NCBI RefSeq assembly: GCF_030538595.1
Contig: NZ_JAUNTS010000001.1
Location: 411,327-475,326, forward strand
DNA: 64,000 nt
Origin: Kocuria sp.
GTDB lineage: Bacteria; Actinomycetota; Actinomycetes; Actinomycetales; Micrococcaceae
Reading direction: 5' to 3'
A program made the position numbers and the translations under genes. Positions 41,306 through 50,792 of the stretch are shown here, one piece after another. Each line of letters begins with the position of its first letter. The first letter of the stretch is position 1. The notes under the pieces are model-generated. The model had not been told where the DNA came from and made no database searches. It worked only from the letters and a program-made list of their open reading frames with translations.

Positions 41306-41803
41306 TCAGAGGTTTTCCGGCCCAAAGGCATCCGGCAGAACCCGGTCCATGGACTTGACCCCGGACACGGTCAGCAACAGCATTCCCGGTGCCCGGTGTT
41401 CGTAGAGCAACTGGCGGCACCGTCCACACGGCATCAGAATCTCCCCGTTGCCGTCAACGCAGACAAAGTGCGTGATCTTGCCGCCACCGCTGGCGTGCAA
41501 GGAACTCACCAGCCCACATTCCGCGCACAGCGTCAGTCCGTAACTGGCATTTTCCACATTGCATCCGGCCACCACTCGCCCGTCCTCCACCAGTGCGGCG
41601 GCGCCCACCGGGAAGTGGGAGTACGGCACGTAGGCGTGGCGCATGATTGCCTTGGCTTCGGTCAACAACCGCAACCAGGGCTGACCCAGCGTGGCCGCAG
41701 ATTCGCCCGATGACGCTGAAGAGCCCAACGACGCCGAATCGGGGGCACCCGGGTGCGCTGCGTCGTCGTCGTGCGCAGTAGTGGGGTTGTCCATGAGTTT
41801 CAC
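41306..41803 (-). CDS. cdd: Cytidine deaminase
   Basis: Zinc enzyme converting cytidine and deoxycytidine to uridine forms. The 165-residue product has the substrate motif HFPVGAAAL...GCNVENASYGLTLCAE with the catalytic CAE(C) and the second zinc motif PCGRCRQ. The first 40 residues form a low-complexity Ala/Ser/Asp extension not usual in the family, which may mean that the true start lies further in; GTG 41803 and ATG 41794 are both possible. It follows the second permease by 24 bp. Confidence 0.95.
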   Translation of the reverse strand: MKLMDNPTTAHDDDAAHPGAPDSASLGSSASSGESAATLGQPWLRLLTEAKAIMRHAYVPYSHFPVGAAALVEDGRVVAGCNVENASYGLTLCAECGLVSSLHASGGGKITHFVCVDGNGEILMPCGRCRQLLYEHRAPGMLLLTVSGVKSMDRVLPDAFGPENL

Positions 41804-41827
41804 CGTTTCTGTGGGCGTGTGTACCGA

Positions 41828-43144
41828 CTATTCCTTGACGTAGGGCTGTCCGGAAGCCGCCGGGCCGCGGGAGGCACCCACCAAACCGGCCACGGCCAGA
41901 ATGGTGATGAGGTACGGCAGCATGGCCAAGAACTGGCTGGGCATCTCTGTGCCCAAGAAGGACAGCACGGACTGCAAGTTGGAGGTGAAGCCGAACAGCA
42001 GAGCGGCCAGGAAGGCACCAATGGGGTTCCACCGGCCAAAGATCAAAGCAGCCAGGGCAATGTAACCCGCCCCGGAAGTCATGTCCCGGGTGAAGGAGGT
42101 CACCGACACCAGTGTGTAGAACGATCCACCGATTCCTGCGATCAAACCACCCAGGAGGACGTTGAGGAACCGCATGCGGTTGACATTGATACCCAGGGTG
42201 TCCGCGGCCTTGGGGTGCTCACCAATGGCCCGGGTGCGCAATCCCCAACGGGTGCGGTACACGGCAAACCACACGATCGGGATGGCCAGCCACATGAAAT
42301 ACCCCACGATGGACTGGTCAAACAGAATGCGACCGATCAGCGGCAGATCGCTCAGGAACGGAATGGAGTAGGACGGCAGGCGCGGCGGGGAATTGAACCG
42401 GGAAGAGTCTGATTCCAGCAAAGTGGCAAAAAGGAATCCGGTCAGGCCGGAGACCAGCACGTTGAGCACCACACCCACAATCACCTGGTTCACCCGGTAG
42501 GTGATGGAAAAAACGGCCAAGACCAAGGACACCAGCGCGGCCCCGATCATGGCTGCCAGCAGTCCCACCCAAGCGCTGCCGGACATGGACCCGGCAATGG
42601 CTGCGGAGAACGCGCCAAAGAGCAGCTGTCCCTCAATGGCAATGTTGACCACGCCGGAGCGTTCGCACATCAGGCCACCCAAGGAACCGAAAACCAGGGG
42701 TACCGCCAGTGCCACACCACCCGCCAACAGGCCGGTCAGAGACACCGATGGGGTCCGGGCCGAACCCACCACCCACACCAGGAAGCCCACCGCGAACAGG
42801 AAACCGAACAACACCACGGTCCAGGTGGGGGTCAGACGGCCCGAACGCACGCGAAGGTATGCAAAAACGGTCAGGGCAATCAGCACCACGGTGATGAACC
42901 AACCGGTCAGAAGACCGGGGAGCACAATGTGGGGGACCTGGAACAGGTCTCCATCGCCGCTGATGCGGAACGTGACCGACTGCTGCGGGCCGTTGAAGGC
43001 AAACACGATCAGGGAGACCAGCGCCAGCACGCCAAAGCCCAGGGGTGCGCGGCGTGCACTGGCCGGAAGTGCCTTGGGATCCACGGCCTCCTCGTGGGCG
43101 TCCGGGAGGTGATCGGCCTGGGGAGTCTGTGTGGTGATGCTCAT
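41828..43144 (-). CDS. Nucleoside ABC transporter permease (NupQ/YufQ-like)
   Basis: One of two membrane subunits of a BMP-type nucleoside importer. The 438-residue protein has about ten hydrophobic helices. The family pattern is clear from residue 150 on: ALAVPLVFGSLGGLMCERSGVVNIAIEGQLLFGAF and later TRWGLRTRAIGEHPKAADTLGINV, the cytosolic coupling loop contacting the ATPase. The N-terminal 140 residues form an extra domain with three or four helices, longer than in YufQ. GTG/ATG starts overlap the preceding permease by 4 bp (ATGA). Confidence 0.92.
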   Translation of the reverse strand: MSITTQTPQADHLPDAHEEAVDPKALPASARRAPLGFGVLALVSLIVFAFNGPQQSVTFRISGDGDLFQVPHIVLPGLLTGWFITVVLIALTVFAYLRVRSGRLTPTWTVVLFGFLFAVGFLVWVVGSARTPSVSLTGLLAGGVALAVPLVFGSLGGLMCERSGVVNIAIEGQLLFGAFSAAIAGSMSGSAWVGLLAAMIGAALVSLVLAVFSITYRVNQVIVGVVLNVLVSGLTGFLFATLLESDSSRFNSPPRLPSYSIPFLSDLPLIGRILFDQSIVGYFMWLAIPIVWFAVYRTRWGLRTRAIGEHPKAADTLGINVNRMRFLNVLLGGLIAGIGGSFYTLVSVTSFTRDMTSGAGYIALAALIFGRWNPIGAFLAALLFGFTSNLQSVLSFLGTEMPSQFLAMLPYLITILAVAGLVGASRGPAASGQPYVKE

Positions 43145-44382
43145 GCCTGAGCCTCCTTGGCGGTACCGGTGGACGGAGCTGCGGCCTGCTTTTTGTCCGG
43201 GCGAGCTTTCTTACGCCGCGCCGCTGTGAACAGCGGCGGCAGGGCAATGAACAGCACGATCAAGGACTGCACCACCAACACGATGTCCACGTTGGTGCCA
43301 GTCATGGTCTGCATGGTCACCGCACCGGCGCGGAAGCCCCCGTAGAGCAGACCGGCCAAAAAGGTTCCCAGCGGAGTGGAGCGGCCCAGCAGCGCCACCG
43401 TGATGGCATCAAAACCGAACGACGCCGCCACACCGGCTGACAGGGAACGCTCAGTGCCGGAGATCTGAGCCACCCCAGCCAGACCGGCCAGAGCACCGGC
43501 CATCACCATGACCACCACAAAGCCCTTGGTGACATTGATACCCGCAGTTTTTGCTGCCCGGGGGTTGGACCCCACCGCGCGAATCTCAAAGCCAATGGTG
43601 GAGCGGTTGAGCATCCACCAGATGAAGACCGTGGCGGCCACTGCCACCACAAACCCCCAGTGCAGTCGGTAGGGCGCTCCTAGCAGCAGCGGGAACTGTG
43701 CGGTGTCCGCCACCGGGGGGCTGACGGGATTGGTGGAGCCTTCACGCAGGAAAGCTGGACGGGTCAGCAGGTAGGCCACCAGGTTGGCGGCAATGTAGTT
43801 GAGCATGATCGTCACAATCACCTCATGGGCGCCGGTTCTGGCCTTGAGCAGCCCCACAATGCCGCCCCAAATACCACCACCGATGGCCCCGGCGATGATG
43901 ACCAGCAGCAGATGCAGTGGCATGGGCAGGGACCAAGTGAAGCCCACGTAGGCCGCCAGCGCTGCACCGATCAGAATTTGACCCTGGGCACCAATGTTGA
44001 ACAGACCCGCACGGAAAGCAATGGCTACGCCCAGGCCCGCCAGAATCAGCGGGGTGGCCACGGTCAGAGTTTCTGTCAGGGGGTAGATCTGACGGGCAAA
44101 GGTGTCTGCGTTGGGGTTGAAAACAGCCCCGTAGAACATGGCCTCATAAGCTGAGGAAGCTGCTCTCCACGCCGCTGCCACGGTGTCCCCGGGACGGCTG
44201 AAGAAGTAGCTCGCGGAGCGGGCCACCCGCTCGTCCGTGGCGGCAATCAACACACCACCCAGGAACAGTGCTGCAATGATCGCCAGGACGGGCTGAAGGG
44301 CGGACCCAATCCACTTGGGTCCGCTGGTCTCCAGCTCCTCAACCGCGTTGACGGTGGGCGTGTTGGTGGTGGGGGTGGTCAT
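43141..44382 (-). CDS. Nucleoside ABC transporter permease (NupP/YufP-like)
   Basis: Second membrane subunit of the importer. The 413-residue protein starts with a short polar segment, then about nine helices. Motifs include LAGLGVAIAFRAGLFNIGAQGQILIGAALAA (BPD_transp_2 signature) and NRSTIGFEIRAVGSNPRAAKTAGINV, the loop meeting the ATPase. The tail is basic. ATG 44382 overlaps the stop of the ATPase gene by 4 bp and is favoured over the earlier in-frame start for that reason. It should pair with the downstream permease as a heterodimer. Confidence 0.92.
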   Translation of the reverse strand: MTTPTTNTPTVNAVEELETSGPKWIGSALQPVLAIIAALFLGGVLIAATDERVARSASYFFSRPGDTVAAAWRAASSAYEAMFYGAVFNPNADTFARQIYPLTETLTVATPLILAGLGVAIAFRAGLFNIGAQGQILIGAALAAYVGFTWSLPMPLHLLLVIIAGAIGGGIWGGIVGLLKARTGAHEVIVTIMLNYIAANLVAYLLTRPAFLREGSTNPVSPPVADTAQFPLLLGAPYRLHWGFVVAVAATVFIWWMLNRSTIGFEIRAVGSNPRAAKTAGINVTKGFVVVMVMAGALAGLAGVAQISGTERSLSAGVAASFGFDAITVALLGRSTPLGTFLAGLLYGGFRAGAVTMQTMTGTNVDIVLVVQSLIVLFIALPPLFTAARRKKARPDKKQAAAPSTGTAKEAQA

Positions 44383-46001
44383 GCCTGCTCTTCCCACGGG
44401 GTGGTCGGGACGGTGTGAACGTCGGTGGTGGTGTGTGCGGAGGCGCCTGATGCGCCACGGGCGTCTGTTTCCGTGCTGCGGGCCTCTGGTTCCGCTCCGC
44501 GGGCCTCGACCTCCGTGGCGCCTGCCATCATCTGGCCCAGGACTTCACGCGGGGTTTGCGGATCCACAATTCCCATGAGCCTGCCGTGGAAGAACACGGC
44601 AATCCGGTCAGCCAGCGCGTAGACCTCATCCAGTTCGGTGGAGACAATGACCACCGGCACATTGTTGTCCCGCTCGGCCACAATCCGCTGGTGAATGAAC
44701 TCAATGGAGCCCACGTCCACGCCGCGGGTGGGCTGGGATGCCACAAAGAGTTTCAGCGGGCGGGAGAGTTCCCGAGCAATCACAATCTTCTGCTGATTAC
44801 CGCCGGACAGGGTGGAGGCATGGGCGTCAGCGGAGCCGGTCCGAATGTCGAACTCCTGAATCCGGTGTTCGGCGTTCTGCGCAATGGACCGGCTTTTCAA
44901 GGACGGGCCGGAACGGAACCGCTGGTCCTTGTAGAGATCCAGCACCAGGTTCTCCGCCACGGAGAAGGCCCCCACCAGTCCGTCATGGGAGCGGTCCTCC
45001 GGGACAAAACCCACTCCGGCATCCAGCACCTGCCGCACGGAACGACCCACCAGTTCTTTACCCTCCAACTGGATGGACCCGGAGGCTTTGCGCAGCCCCA
45101 GGAGGGCCTCCACGAATTCCACCTGACCGTTTCCCTGGACCCCCGCAACGGCCAGGATTTCGCCCTGGGCCACGGAGAGGGAAAGTTCGTCCAGCAGAGT
45201 CACCCCGTTCTCCCCCACCACGGTGAGGTCCTTGACCACCAGGGTTTCCTCCGCCACGCGGGCGGGCTCCTTGGTCACGGACAGGGAGACTTCACGACCC
45301 ACCATCATGGCGGCCAATTCGGAGGTGGAGGCCTGCGGAGACACGGAGCCCACCACTTCACCCCGGCGGATCACGGTGATCACATCCGAAACCTCACGGA
45401 CTTCACGCAATTTGTGGGAGATGAACACAATGGAGGTGCCATCTGCTTTGAGTTGGCGCATGATGGCCAACAGTTCATCGGTTTCTTTGGGGGTGAGCAC
45501 GGCTGTGGGTTCGTCCAGGATCAGCAGTTCTGCATCACGAACCAGCGCCTTGATGATTTCCACCCGTTGTTGGACGCCCACGGGAAGGTCCTCAACCACC
45601 GCGTCAGGGTCCACGGCAAAGCCGTACTGATCTGAAATTTCGCGGATCTTGCGGCGTGTGGTCTCCAAATCCAGGCTGGCGCCCTTGCGGGATTCGGAGC
45701 CCAGCGCCACGTTTTCAGCCACCGTGAACACGGGCACCAACATGAAGTGCTGGTGAACCATGCCGATTCCCCGGTTCAGAGCATCCGATGGCCCGTTGAA
45801 GGACACCGGCTGGTCGTCCACCAGGATTTCCCCGGAGGTGGGCTGGTACAGCCCGTAGAGCACGTTCATCAACGTGGACTTCCCGGCACCGTTTTCGCCG
45901 AGCAGACAGTGAATCTGTCCCGGTTCAACGGTGAGGGAAACATCCCGGTTGGCGGCGAAGGTGCCAAACTTCTTGGTGATGCCTCGCAGTTCGAGCTTCA
46001 T
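44379..46001 (-). CDS. Nucleoside ABC transporter ATPase (two ABC domains, NupO-like)
   Basis: Energy subunit with two tandem ABC modules. The first (residues 1-230) has Walker A GENGAGKST, a signature LPVGVQQRVEI and Walker B LLILDEPTAVL. The second (about 260-500) has the degenerate Walker A GVQGNGQVEF typical of sugar/nucleoside ABC proteins, signature LSGGNQQKIVIARE and FVASQPTRGVDVG. A Glu/Ala/Thr-rich tail of 35 residues follows and is not part of the fold. It has the standard architecture of RbsA/YufO-type importers. ATG 46001 lies about 220 bp below the BMP gene. Confidence 0.95.
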   Translation of the reverse strand: MKLELRGITKKFGTFAANRDVSLTVEPGQIHCLLGENGAGKSTLMNVLYGLYQPTSGEILVDDQPVSFNGPSDALNRGIGMVHQHFMLVPVFTVAENVALGSESRKGASLDLETTRRKIREISDQYGFAVDPDAVVEDLPVGVQQRVEIIKALVRDAELLILDEPTAVLTPKETDELLAIMRQLKADGTSIVFISHKLREVREVSDVITVIRRGEVVGSVSPQASTSELAAMMVGREVSLSVTKEPARVAEETLVVKDLTVVGENGVTLLDELSLSVAQGEILAVAGVQGNGQVEFVEALLGLRKASGSIQLEGKELVGRSVRQVLDAGVGFVPEDRSHDGLVGAFSVAENLVLDLYKDQRFRSGPSLKSRSIAQNAEHRIQEFDIRTGSADAHASTLSGGNQQKIVIARELSRPLKLFVASQPTRGVDVGSIEFIHQRIVAERDNNVPVVIVSTELDEVYALADRIAVFFHGRLMGIVDPQTPREVLGQMMAGATEVEARGAEPEARSTETDARGASGASAHTTTDVHTVPTTPWEEQA

Positions 46002-46222
46002 GGATTTTTGTTCCTTGTGGAAATGGCCAAGGCATGTTCAGTTGGCCGAGGCTGCCCGGGCGGCAGGGGGTGCGTTCGGGATGGCAAGGGCCGTTCGGGT
46101 GGCCACGGACCTGCCACAACAGACGGATGACCACTGGATGATACGCGCCCGCCGCGGCCCCGAATCACCGGATGCCGCCCAGCGGGCGCGTACTCAGGGC
46201 TGGATCAGCCCGATTCTCCTGT

Positions 46223-47314
46223 TCACTCCGGAGAGTTCTCAGACTCCACGGTGATCTCACCGTCAATGATCTGCTGGCGCAGCTGGTCCACTTCATCAGC
46301 GGTTTCCTGACCCACGCGATCTTCCTGGTCGTGGTACGGGGCAATACCCACACCCTCATTCTCCAGAGTGCCCACGTAGGGGGTGTTGTCAAAGTTGCCC
46401 TCTGAAGCTGCGGTCACCACGTCCTCCACGGAGGTGGACAGTTCCTTGAGCACGGAGGTCAGCTGGTACTGCTTCTGCTCATCGGAGAGGGTTTCATAAC
46501 CATCGGCGTCAACCCACACAAAAGTCACCTGATCTTGGCGGCCACCGGCATTGGTCTCAGCCACGGCATCCGTGGTTCCCGTGGCTGCCTGGCCGGCCAC
46601 CGGCATCACCACGTCAGCGCCTTCATTGATGAAGTTCTGGGTGGTGGTCTTGGCCGCAGCGGTATCGCTGAAGGAGTTGATGAACGTGCCGTTCTGAGCG
46701 TCCTTGTCCCAGCCCAGCAGTTGAACGTCCGCGTTCTTCTCCTGGTTGTAGTAGTCCACGCCGTCGGCAAAACCGTCCATGAACACGGTCACCGTGGGAA
46801 TGTCCATGCCGCCGTAGGTGGCCACCGTACCGCTTTCAGAAGCTGAGGCCGCCACATAGCCCGCCAGGAACGCAGCCTCTGCGGTGTTGTACGTGATGGG
46901 CTTGACATTGTCCAGCTCAATGGAGTTGTCATCCACAATCGCAAAGTGCATGTCCGGGTTGGCTTCAGCCACTTCCTGGGTGGCATCTGCCAGCAGGAAG
47001 CCCACGGAAACGGTGAGGTCACAACCGTTTTGCACCATGGAGTTCAGGTTGGGGGTGAAGTCCGTCTCGGCCTGGGACTCCGCCTGCTGAACGTTGATGC
47101 CCAAATTCTCCTCCGCAGCCTTGAGGCCCGCGTAAGAGTTCTGGTTGAAAGAGCGGTCCTGGAAACCGCCTTCGTCAGAGACAATGCAGCCGGTGAAATC
47201 AGAGGCGTCTGAGCTGCCGTCGTTGTCAGACGGAGCCTCACCGCAGGCGGAGAGCGCCAGTGCGGAGAGTCCCAGGACTGCGGTGGTGGTCATGGTGCGG
47301 GAACGGAAGGTCAT
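46223..47314 (-). CDS. BMP-family nucleoside-binding lipoprotein
   Basis: Extracellular substrate-binding subunit that delivers nucleosides to the importer. The 363-residue precursor has a type II signal with lipobox LSAC after ALGLSALALS, so it is lipid-anchored. The BMP fold is marked by GGFQDRSFNQNSYAGLKAAEE, VGFLLADATQEVAEANPDMHFAIVD, YNTAEAAFLAGYVAA and FVWVDADGYE. The ORF opens at 47404 but ATG 47314 has GGAGGAAAG upstream and starts the signal peptide. The gene leads the nucleoside block; a 200-bp gap separates it from the ATPase gene. Confidence 0.94.
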   Translation of the reverse strand: MTFRSRTMTTTAVLGLSALALSACGEAPSDNDGSSDASDFTGCIVSDEGGFQDRSFNQNSYAGLKAAEENLGINVQQAESQAETDFTPNLNSMVQNGCDLTVSVGFLLADATQEVAEANPDMHFAIVDDNSIELDNVKPITYNTAEAAFLAGYVAASASESGTVATYGGMDIPTVTVFMDGFADGVDYYNQEKNADVQLLGWDKDAQNGTFINSFSDTAAAKTTTQNFINEGADVVMPVAGQAATGTTDAVAETNAGGRQDQVTFVWVDADGYETLSDEQKQYQLTSVLKELSTSVEDVVTAASEGNFDNTPYVGTLENEGVGIAPYHDQEDRVGQETADEVDQLRQQIIDGEITVESENSPE

Positions 47315-47418
47315 GCTTTCCTCCGGTGGAGAGTGACCGGCACCGGGCACAATGCTGCCCCGTGAGGATCGGAACAGACCGCACGCCGGACGCCGGAACG
47401 TCATTGGGTGGTGGCGCT

Positions 47419-47434
47419 TAGTGTACTCATGAGT
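47419..47434 (-). promoter_or_regulatory. -10-like TACACT next to palindrome TACTCATGAGTA upstream of BMP gene
   Basis: TACACT (47419-47424, minus strand) could be the -10 of the nucleoside operon. A perfect 12-bp palindrome, TACTCATGAGTA (47423-47434), abuts it and could be an operator. No -35 is convincing. Confidence 0.35.
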
Positions 47435-47493
47435 AAGCCCTCAATGTTGCACAGGACACAACCCAACCATCACTCAGCACGTTTCAGTGCTCC

Positions 47494-48177
47494 CTACAAC
47501 GTTCGGTTCACCAGCTTCTCCACGAGCGCCTGGTTGACCTTCTTGTTGAAGAACTCGATCAGCGGACCGTTGAAGAATGCAGTGATCACGGTGGCCAGTC
47601 CCACGGGGCCGCTCAGGATGGCGGCGATGATGACCACCAGAATGTCCTGGACCCAGCGCACGTAGCGGTAGGCCCAACCGGTGCGCTCCACCACGATGGG
47701 CGCAATCGCATCATACGGGGCGGTCCCTGACCCGGCACAGATATAAGCGCTGACCCCAAAATCAAAGATCAACAGAGCGATCACCAGATACACTGCCTGC
47801 CCCAGCAGGCTCTCAGCGCTCGGCAGCACCGCAGAGAACAGGGCAGTGAACCACGTGATCAGATACCCCACCAAGACCATGTTGATGATGGTCCCCAGGC
47901 CGATCATGTACCGGCCGGTGAAAAACACCACCGCCAGCAGAAGCAGATTCATCACCAACTGCACGGGTCCCAAACCCAGCCCAAGTTGATCGGCAATGCC
48001 TCGGTTCATGGCTGTGAACGGGTCAACCCCCACACCGCCAACCAGCATCAAAGCAGCACCGGCACCCAGCAGGATGACGCCAAAGAGGGCGTACAGCGGA
48101 CGGACCACACGCTCCCGCATTGTTTTGTCTTCAGCACCCTGCACCTGGGTCACCCGGGTCACCTCATTCGTCGTCAT
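47494..48177 (-). CDS. YczE/YyaS/YitT-family membrane protein
   Basis: A 227-residue integral-membrane protein with five or six hydrophobic helices. The segment GVGVDPFTAMNRGIADQLGLGLGPVQLVMNL and GSGTAPYDAIAPIVVERTGWAYRYVRWVQDI resemble the internal repeat of the YczE-like family (GxGxDPxxAxxxGL). Its function is unknown; some members neighbour transport regulators. ATG 48177 is preferred over the GTG just before it because GGGAG is better placed. It is a single gene between the BMP gene and the M20 amidohydrolase, all on the minus strand. Confidence 0.8.
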   Translation of the reverse strand: MTTNEVTRVTQVQGAEDKTMRERVVRPLYALFGVILLGAGAALMLVGGVGVDPFTAMNRGIADQLGLGLGPVQLVMNLLLLAVVFFTGRYMIGLGTIINMVLVGYLITWFTALFSAVLPSAESLLGQAVYLVIALLIFDFGVSAYICAGSGTAPYDAIAPIVVERTGWAYRYVRWVQDILVVIIAAILSGPVGLATVITAFFNGPLIEFFNKKVNQALVEKLVNRTL

Positions 48178-48239
48178 CACCGGCTCCCGTGGAGCCAGCT
48201 GCGTAAATCGGTGAACGCAGCACTACCTGAACGTACGGG

Positions 48240-49502
48240 TCAGCCTGCCAATTCCCGCACGTGGAGCATCACTGCACGCAAAGCGGCGTTTGTCATGACC
48301 TGCACTCCGCAGCCAATGGCCTCCTCATCGGCAATGTAGTCCGCCTGGTGAAGGTCGTAGGTGTGTCCACCCGGCGTCCGGGTACCCAAACGCATCATGG
48401 AACCCGGCACTTCCTGGAGGTACCAGGCAAAGTCTTCCCCACCCATGGACTGCTCCACCAGCAACACAGCATCCTCGCCCAGCTCGTCCCGGGCGGCGTT
48501 TTCCAACAGCGTGGTTTCGTCCTCACCGTTGACCACCGGCGGCACACCCCTGATGTGCTCCACCTCCACGTTGACCTTGTACGGGGAGGCCACCTGACCC
48601 ACCACTTCATCAAGCAGCGCTCCGGAGCGGTGCCAGGCATCGGCATCCAGACACCGCATGGTGCCGGCCAACGTGCCCTGGGAGGGAATGGCATTGGGGG
48701 CAATGCCCGCGTTGATCTCCCCCCACACCACGGAAACTCCGGAGCGAACATCCACGCGCCTGGACATCACAGCCGGCACGTTGATGGCGATTTGGGCCAT
48801 GGCAAACACCAAGTCCTGGGTCAGATGCGGACGGGAGGTGTGGCCGCCGTGGCCGGAAACATGCACCCGAACGGTGTCCGAGGCAGAAGTGATCGCCCCA
48901 ATGCGCGTCCCCACATGCCCCACGTCCACCTTGGGTTCGCAGTGCAGCGCAAACATTCGGGGCACTCCCTCCAAGGCACCCTGTTCGATCACGCGCAGCG
49001 CCCCACCCGGCAGCTTTTCCTCCGCAGGTTGAAAGAGCACGCGAACGCTACCGGCCAGCGGAGAGGACCTGTTCAGGTCTGCCAACACCTTGGCCACGCC
49101 CAGCATGACCGTGGTGTGCACGTCATGCCCGCAGGAGTGCGCCACGCCGTCGTTGACGGAGGAGAAGGGCAGCCCGGTGGCTTCCTGGATCGGCAGCGCG
49201 TCAATGTCTGCGCGCAAACCCACGGCGATCGGCCCGTGGCCGATGTCCACGTAGCAACCTGTGTTTTTCAGCCGCACGGGACTCAACCCGGTGGCTTCCA
49301 GCTCTTCCACGATCCGGTCAGTGGTCCGGAACTCCTGGTAGGACAACTCCGGGTGCTGATGGATGTCCCGCCGAAACTCGATCAGCCCAGGCAGCCACTT
49401 ACTCAGGAAGGGGCCCACGGAAGGTACCTGACCGGCGTCGCCAGACCAGGCCACCCGGCTCTGGCCAGGATCGGATGTTGCGGCGGAACTCAAATGCGGC
49501 AT
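48240..49502 (-). CDS. M20-family amidohydrolase (hippurate hydrolase-like)
   Basis: A metallo-amidase of the M20D peptidase family (hippurate or N-acyl amino acid hydrolases, IAA-amino acid hydrolases). The 420-residue product has EFRRDIHQHPELSYQEFRT, GLRADIDALPI, the CGHDVHT metal motif, FQPAEEKLPGGA, ALHCEP and the final GGEDFAWYLQEVPG. The N-terminal 30 residues are polar. ATG 49502 is chosen over an earlier frame start because a TATTCT -10 ends 6 nt before it, suggesting leaderless expression. The natural substrate is not predictable. Confidence 0.9.
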   Translation of the reverse strand: MPHLSSAATSDPGQSRVAWSGDAGQVPSVGPFLSKWLPGLIEFRRDIHQHPELSYQEFRTTDRIVEELEATGLSPVRLKNTGCYVDIGHGPIAVGLRADIDALPIQEATGLPFSSVNDGVAHSCGHDVHTTVMLGVAKVLADLNRSSPLAGSVRVLFQPAEEKLPGGALRVIEQGALEGVPRMFALHCEPKVDVGHVGTRIGAITSASDTVRVHVSGHGGHTSRPHLTQDLVFAMAQIAINVPAVMSRRVDVRSGVSVVWGEINAGIAPNAIPSQGTLAGTMRCLDADAWHRSGALLDEVVGQVASPYKVNVEVEHIRGVPPVVNGEDETTLLENAARDELGEDAVLLVEQSMGGEDFAWYLQEVPGSMMRLGTRTPGGHTYDLHQADYIADEEAIGCGVQVMTNAALRAVMLHVRELAG

Positions 49503-49508
49503 TGGTTC

Positions 49509-49514
49509 AGAATA
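49509..49514 (-). promoter_or_regulatory. -10 box TATTCT for leaderless amidohydrolase
   Basis: TATTCT on the minus strand ends 6 nt before ATG 49502, next to the perfect palindrome at 49517-49548. Confidence 0.45.
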
Positions 49515-49516
49515 CG

Positions 49517-49548
49517 CCGCGGCCCGCACCACGTGGTGCGGGCCGCGG
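49517..49548. terminator. Perfect 32-bp palindrome ending the guanylyltransferase gene
   Basis: Each 16-nt half reads CCGCGGCCCGCACCAC and its complement with no loop bases. It starts 24 bp after the stop of the guanylyltransferase gene (minus strand) and touches the promoter of the amidohydrolase. Confidence 0.75.
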
Positions 49549-49571
49549 TTACACAGCGGAACACAGACCGG

Positions 49572-50681
49572 TTACAAAACGTCCGTATCGCCTGCTGCTT
49601 TGAGTGAATTCACGGTGTCCTTGACGCTTTGGGCATGTTCGCGGGTGGTCACCAACAGGGCATCCGGGGTGTCAACGACGACGATGTCCTCCACGCCGAT
49701 CAACGCCACCACCCGGCCGGTGTCAGAGACCACAATGCCCGATGAGTTGTCCACCAGCACCCGGGTGTTCTCCCCCAGCACGGCCACGTCATCCGACTCA
49801 CCCACGTGGTTCAGGCGGGACATGGCGGCAAAATCTCCGACGTCGTCCCAGGTGAAAGTACCCGGAACCACGGCCACGTCACCGGCGGCTGCCGCCGGTT
49901 CCGCCACGGCGTAATCAATGGCGGTCTTGGGAAGGGTCTCCCACACGCGGGACATGACCTGGTCCTGACGCACCGTGCCCCAAGCATCTGCAATGGCTTG
50001 CAGACCCTTGAAGAGTTCAGGTTCATTCGCTTCAAGGTGCTCCAACATCAAGGCTGCCGGAGCCACGAACATGCCCGCGTTCCACAGGTAGTCACCGCTG
50101 GCGACGTAAGCGCGTGCGGTGTTCTCATCCGGCTTCTCCACAAACTGCTCCACGCCGCGCACGGACGGGGCGCCGTCGATCCCCAAGTCACCATCCGCCT
50201 TGATGTAGCCAAAGCCCGTGGACGGTGAAGCGGGCTGAATACCGATGGTCACAATCTTGCCCGTGCGAGCGGCCGTGACAGCCTCCACCACCGCAGCCTG
50301 AAACACTGCAGCGGGCTCAATCACGTGATCCGCGGCAAAGGAACCCACCACACATCCGGGATCGCGGCGCTCCAACAACATGCAGGCCAGGCCAATGGCC
50401 GCAGCCGAATCGCGGGGAGAGGGCTCCAGCACCAAGTCTTTGGCGGAGAGTTCCGGAAGCTGCTGACTCACCGCACCGGCGTGACCGCGCCCGGTCACCA
50501 CCATCACGGGATCCTTGGTCAGCGGGGCCAAACGCTCATACGTGGCCCGCAGCAAAGAAGAACCGGAACCGGTGAGGTCCAGCAAGAACTTGGGCGCATC
50601 CGCACGGGAAAGCGGCCACAGCCGGGAACCGACGCCGCCGGCGGGGATGAACGGATGGAAATGCTCAAGATGTTGGGTCAC
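49572..50681 (-). CDS. Mannose-1-phosphate guanylyltransferase
   Basis: Makes GDP-mannose from mannose 1-phosphate and GTP, supplying mannosylation of lipids and glycans. The 369-residue product has the nucleotide-binding signature PAGGVGSRLWPLS with Lys in PKFLLDL, EPSPRDSAAAIGLA, FVEKPDENTARAYVASGDYLWNAGMF and WDDVGDFA. It lacks the isomerase domain of bifunctional ManC enzymes, as is usual in actinobacteria. GTG 50681 is taken as start: a TAGGAT -10 ends 7 nt upstream (leaderless). It is divergent from sdhCDAB. Confidence 0.93.
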   Translation of the reverse strand: MTQHLEHFHPFIPAGGVGSRLWPLSRADAPKFLLDLTGSGSSLLRATYERLAPLTKDPVMVVTGRGHAGAVSQQLPELSAKDLVLEPSPRDSAAAIGLACMLLERRDPGCVVGSFAADHVIEPAAVFQAAVVEAVTAARTGKIVTIGIQPASPSTGFGYIKADGDLGIDGAPSVRGVEQFVEKPDENTARAYVASGDYLWNAGMFVAPAALMLEHLEANEPELFKGLQAIADAWGTVRQDQVMSRVWETLPKTAIDYAVAEPAAAAGDVAVVPGTFTWDDVGDFAAMSRLNHVGESDDVAVLGENTRVLVDNSSGIVVSDTGRVVALIGVEDIVVVDTPDALLVTTREHAQSVKDTVNSLKAAGDTDVL

Positions 50682-50688
50682 GCCCGCG

Positions 50689-50694
50689 ATCCTA
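50689..50694 (-). promoter_or_regulatory. -10 box TAGGAT for leaderless guanylyltransferase
   Basis: TAGGAT on the minus strand ends 7 nt before GTG 50681, with no ribosome-binding site. Confidence 0.45.
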
Positions 50695-50777
50695 ACCCGC
50701 AACCGCGCCGATCACCGTGATGTGTGGGCAACAGCCACATTTGGGTGGACTTGGGTGGGCGTCCGGAGGTACTTGTC

Positions 50778-50792
50778 GCGTCAACATGACGC
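50778..50792. promoter_or_regulatory. Palindrome GCGTCA-ACA-TGACGC in the sdh upstream region
   Basis: A 6-bp perfect inverted repeat with a 3-bp centre, in the 289-bp gap between the divergent guanylyltransferase and sdhC. A TAAGGT (50848-50853) downstream might be a -10. The palindrome could be an operator; no regulator is identified. Confidence 0.35.
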
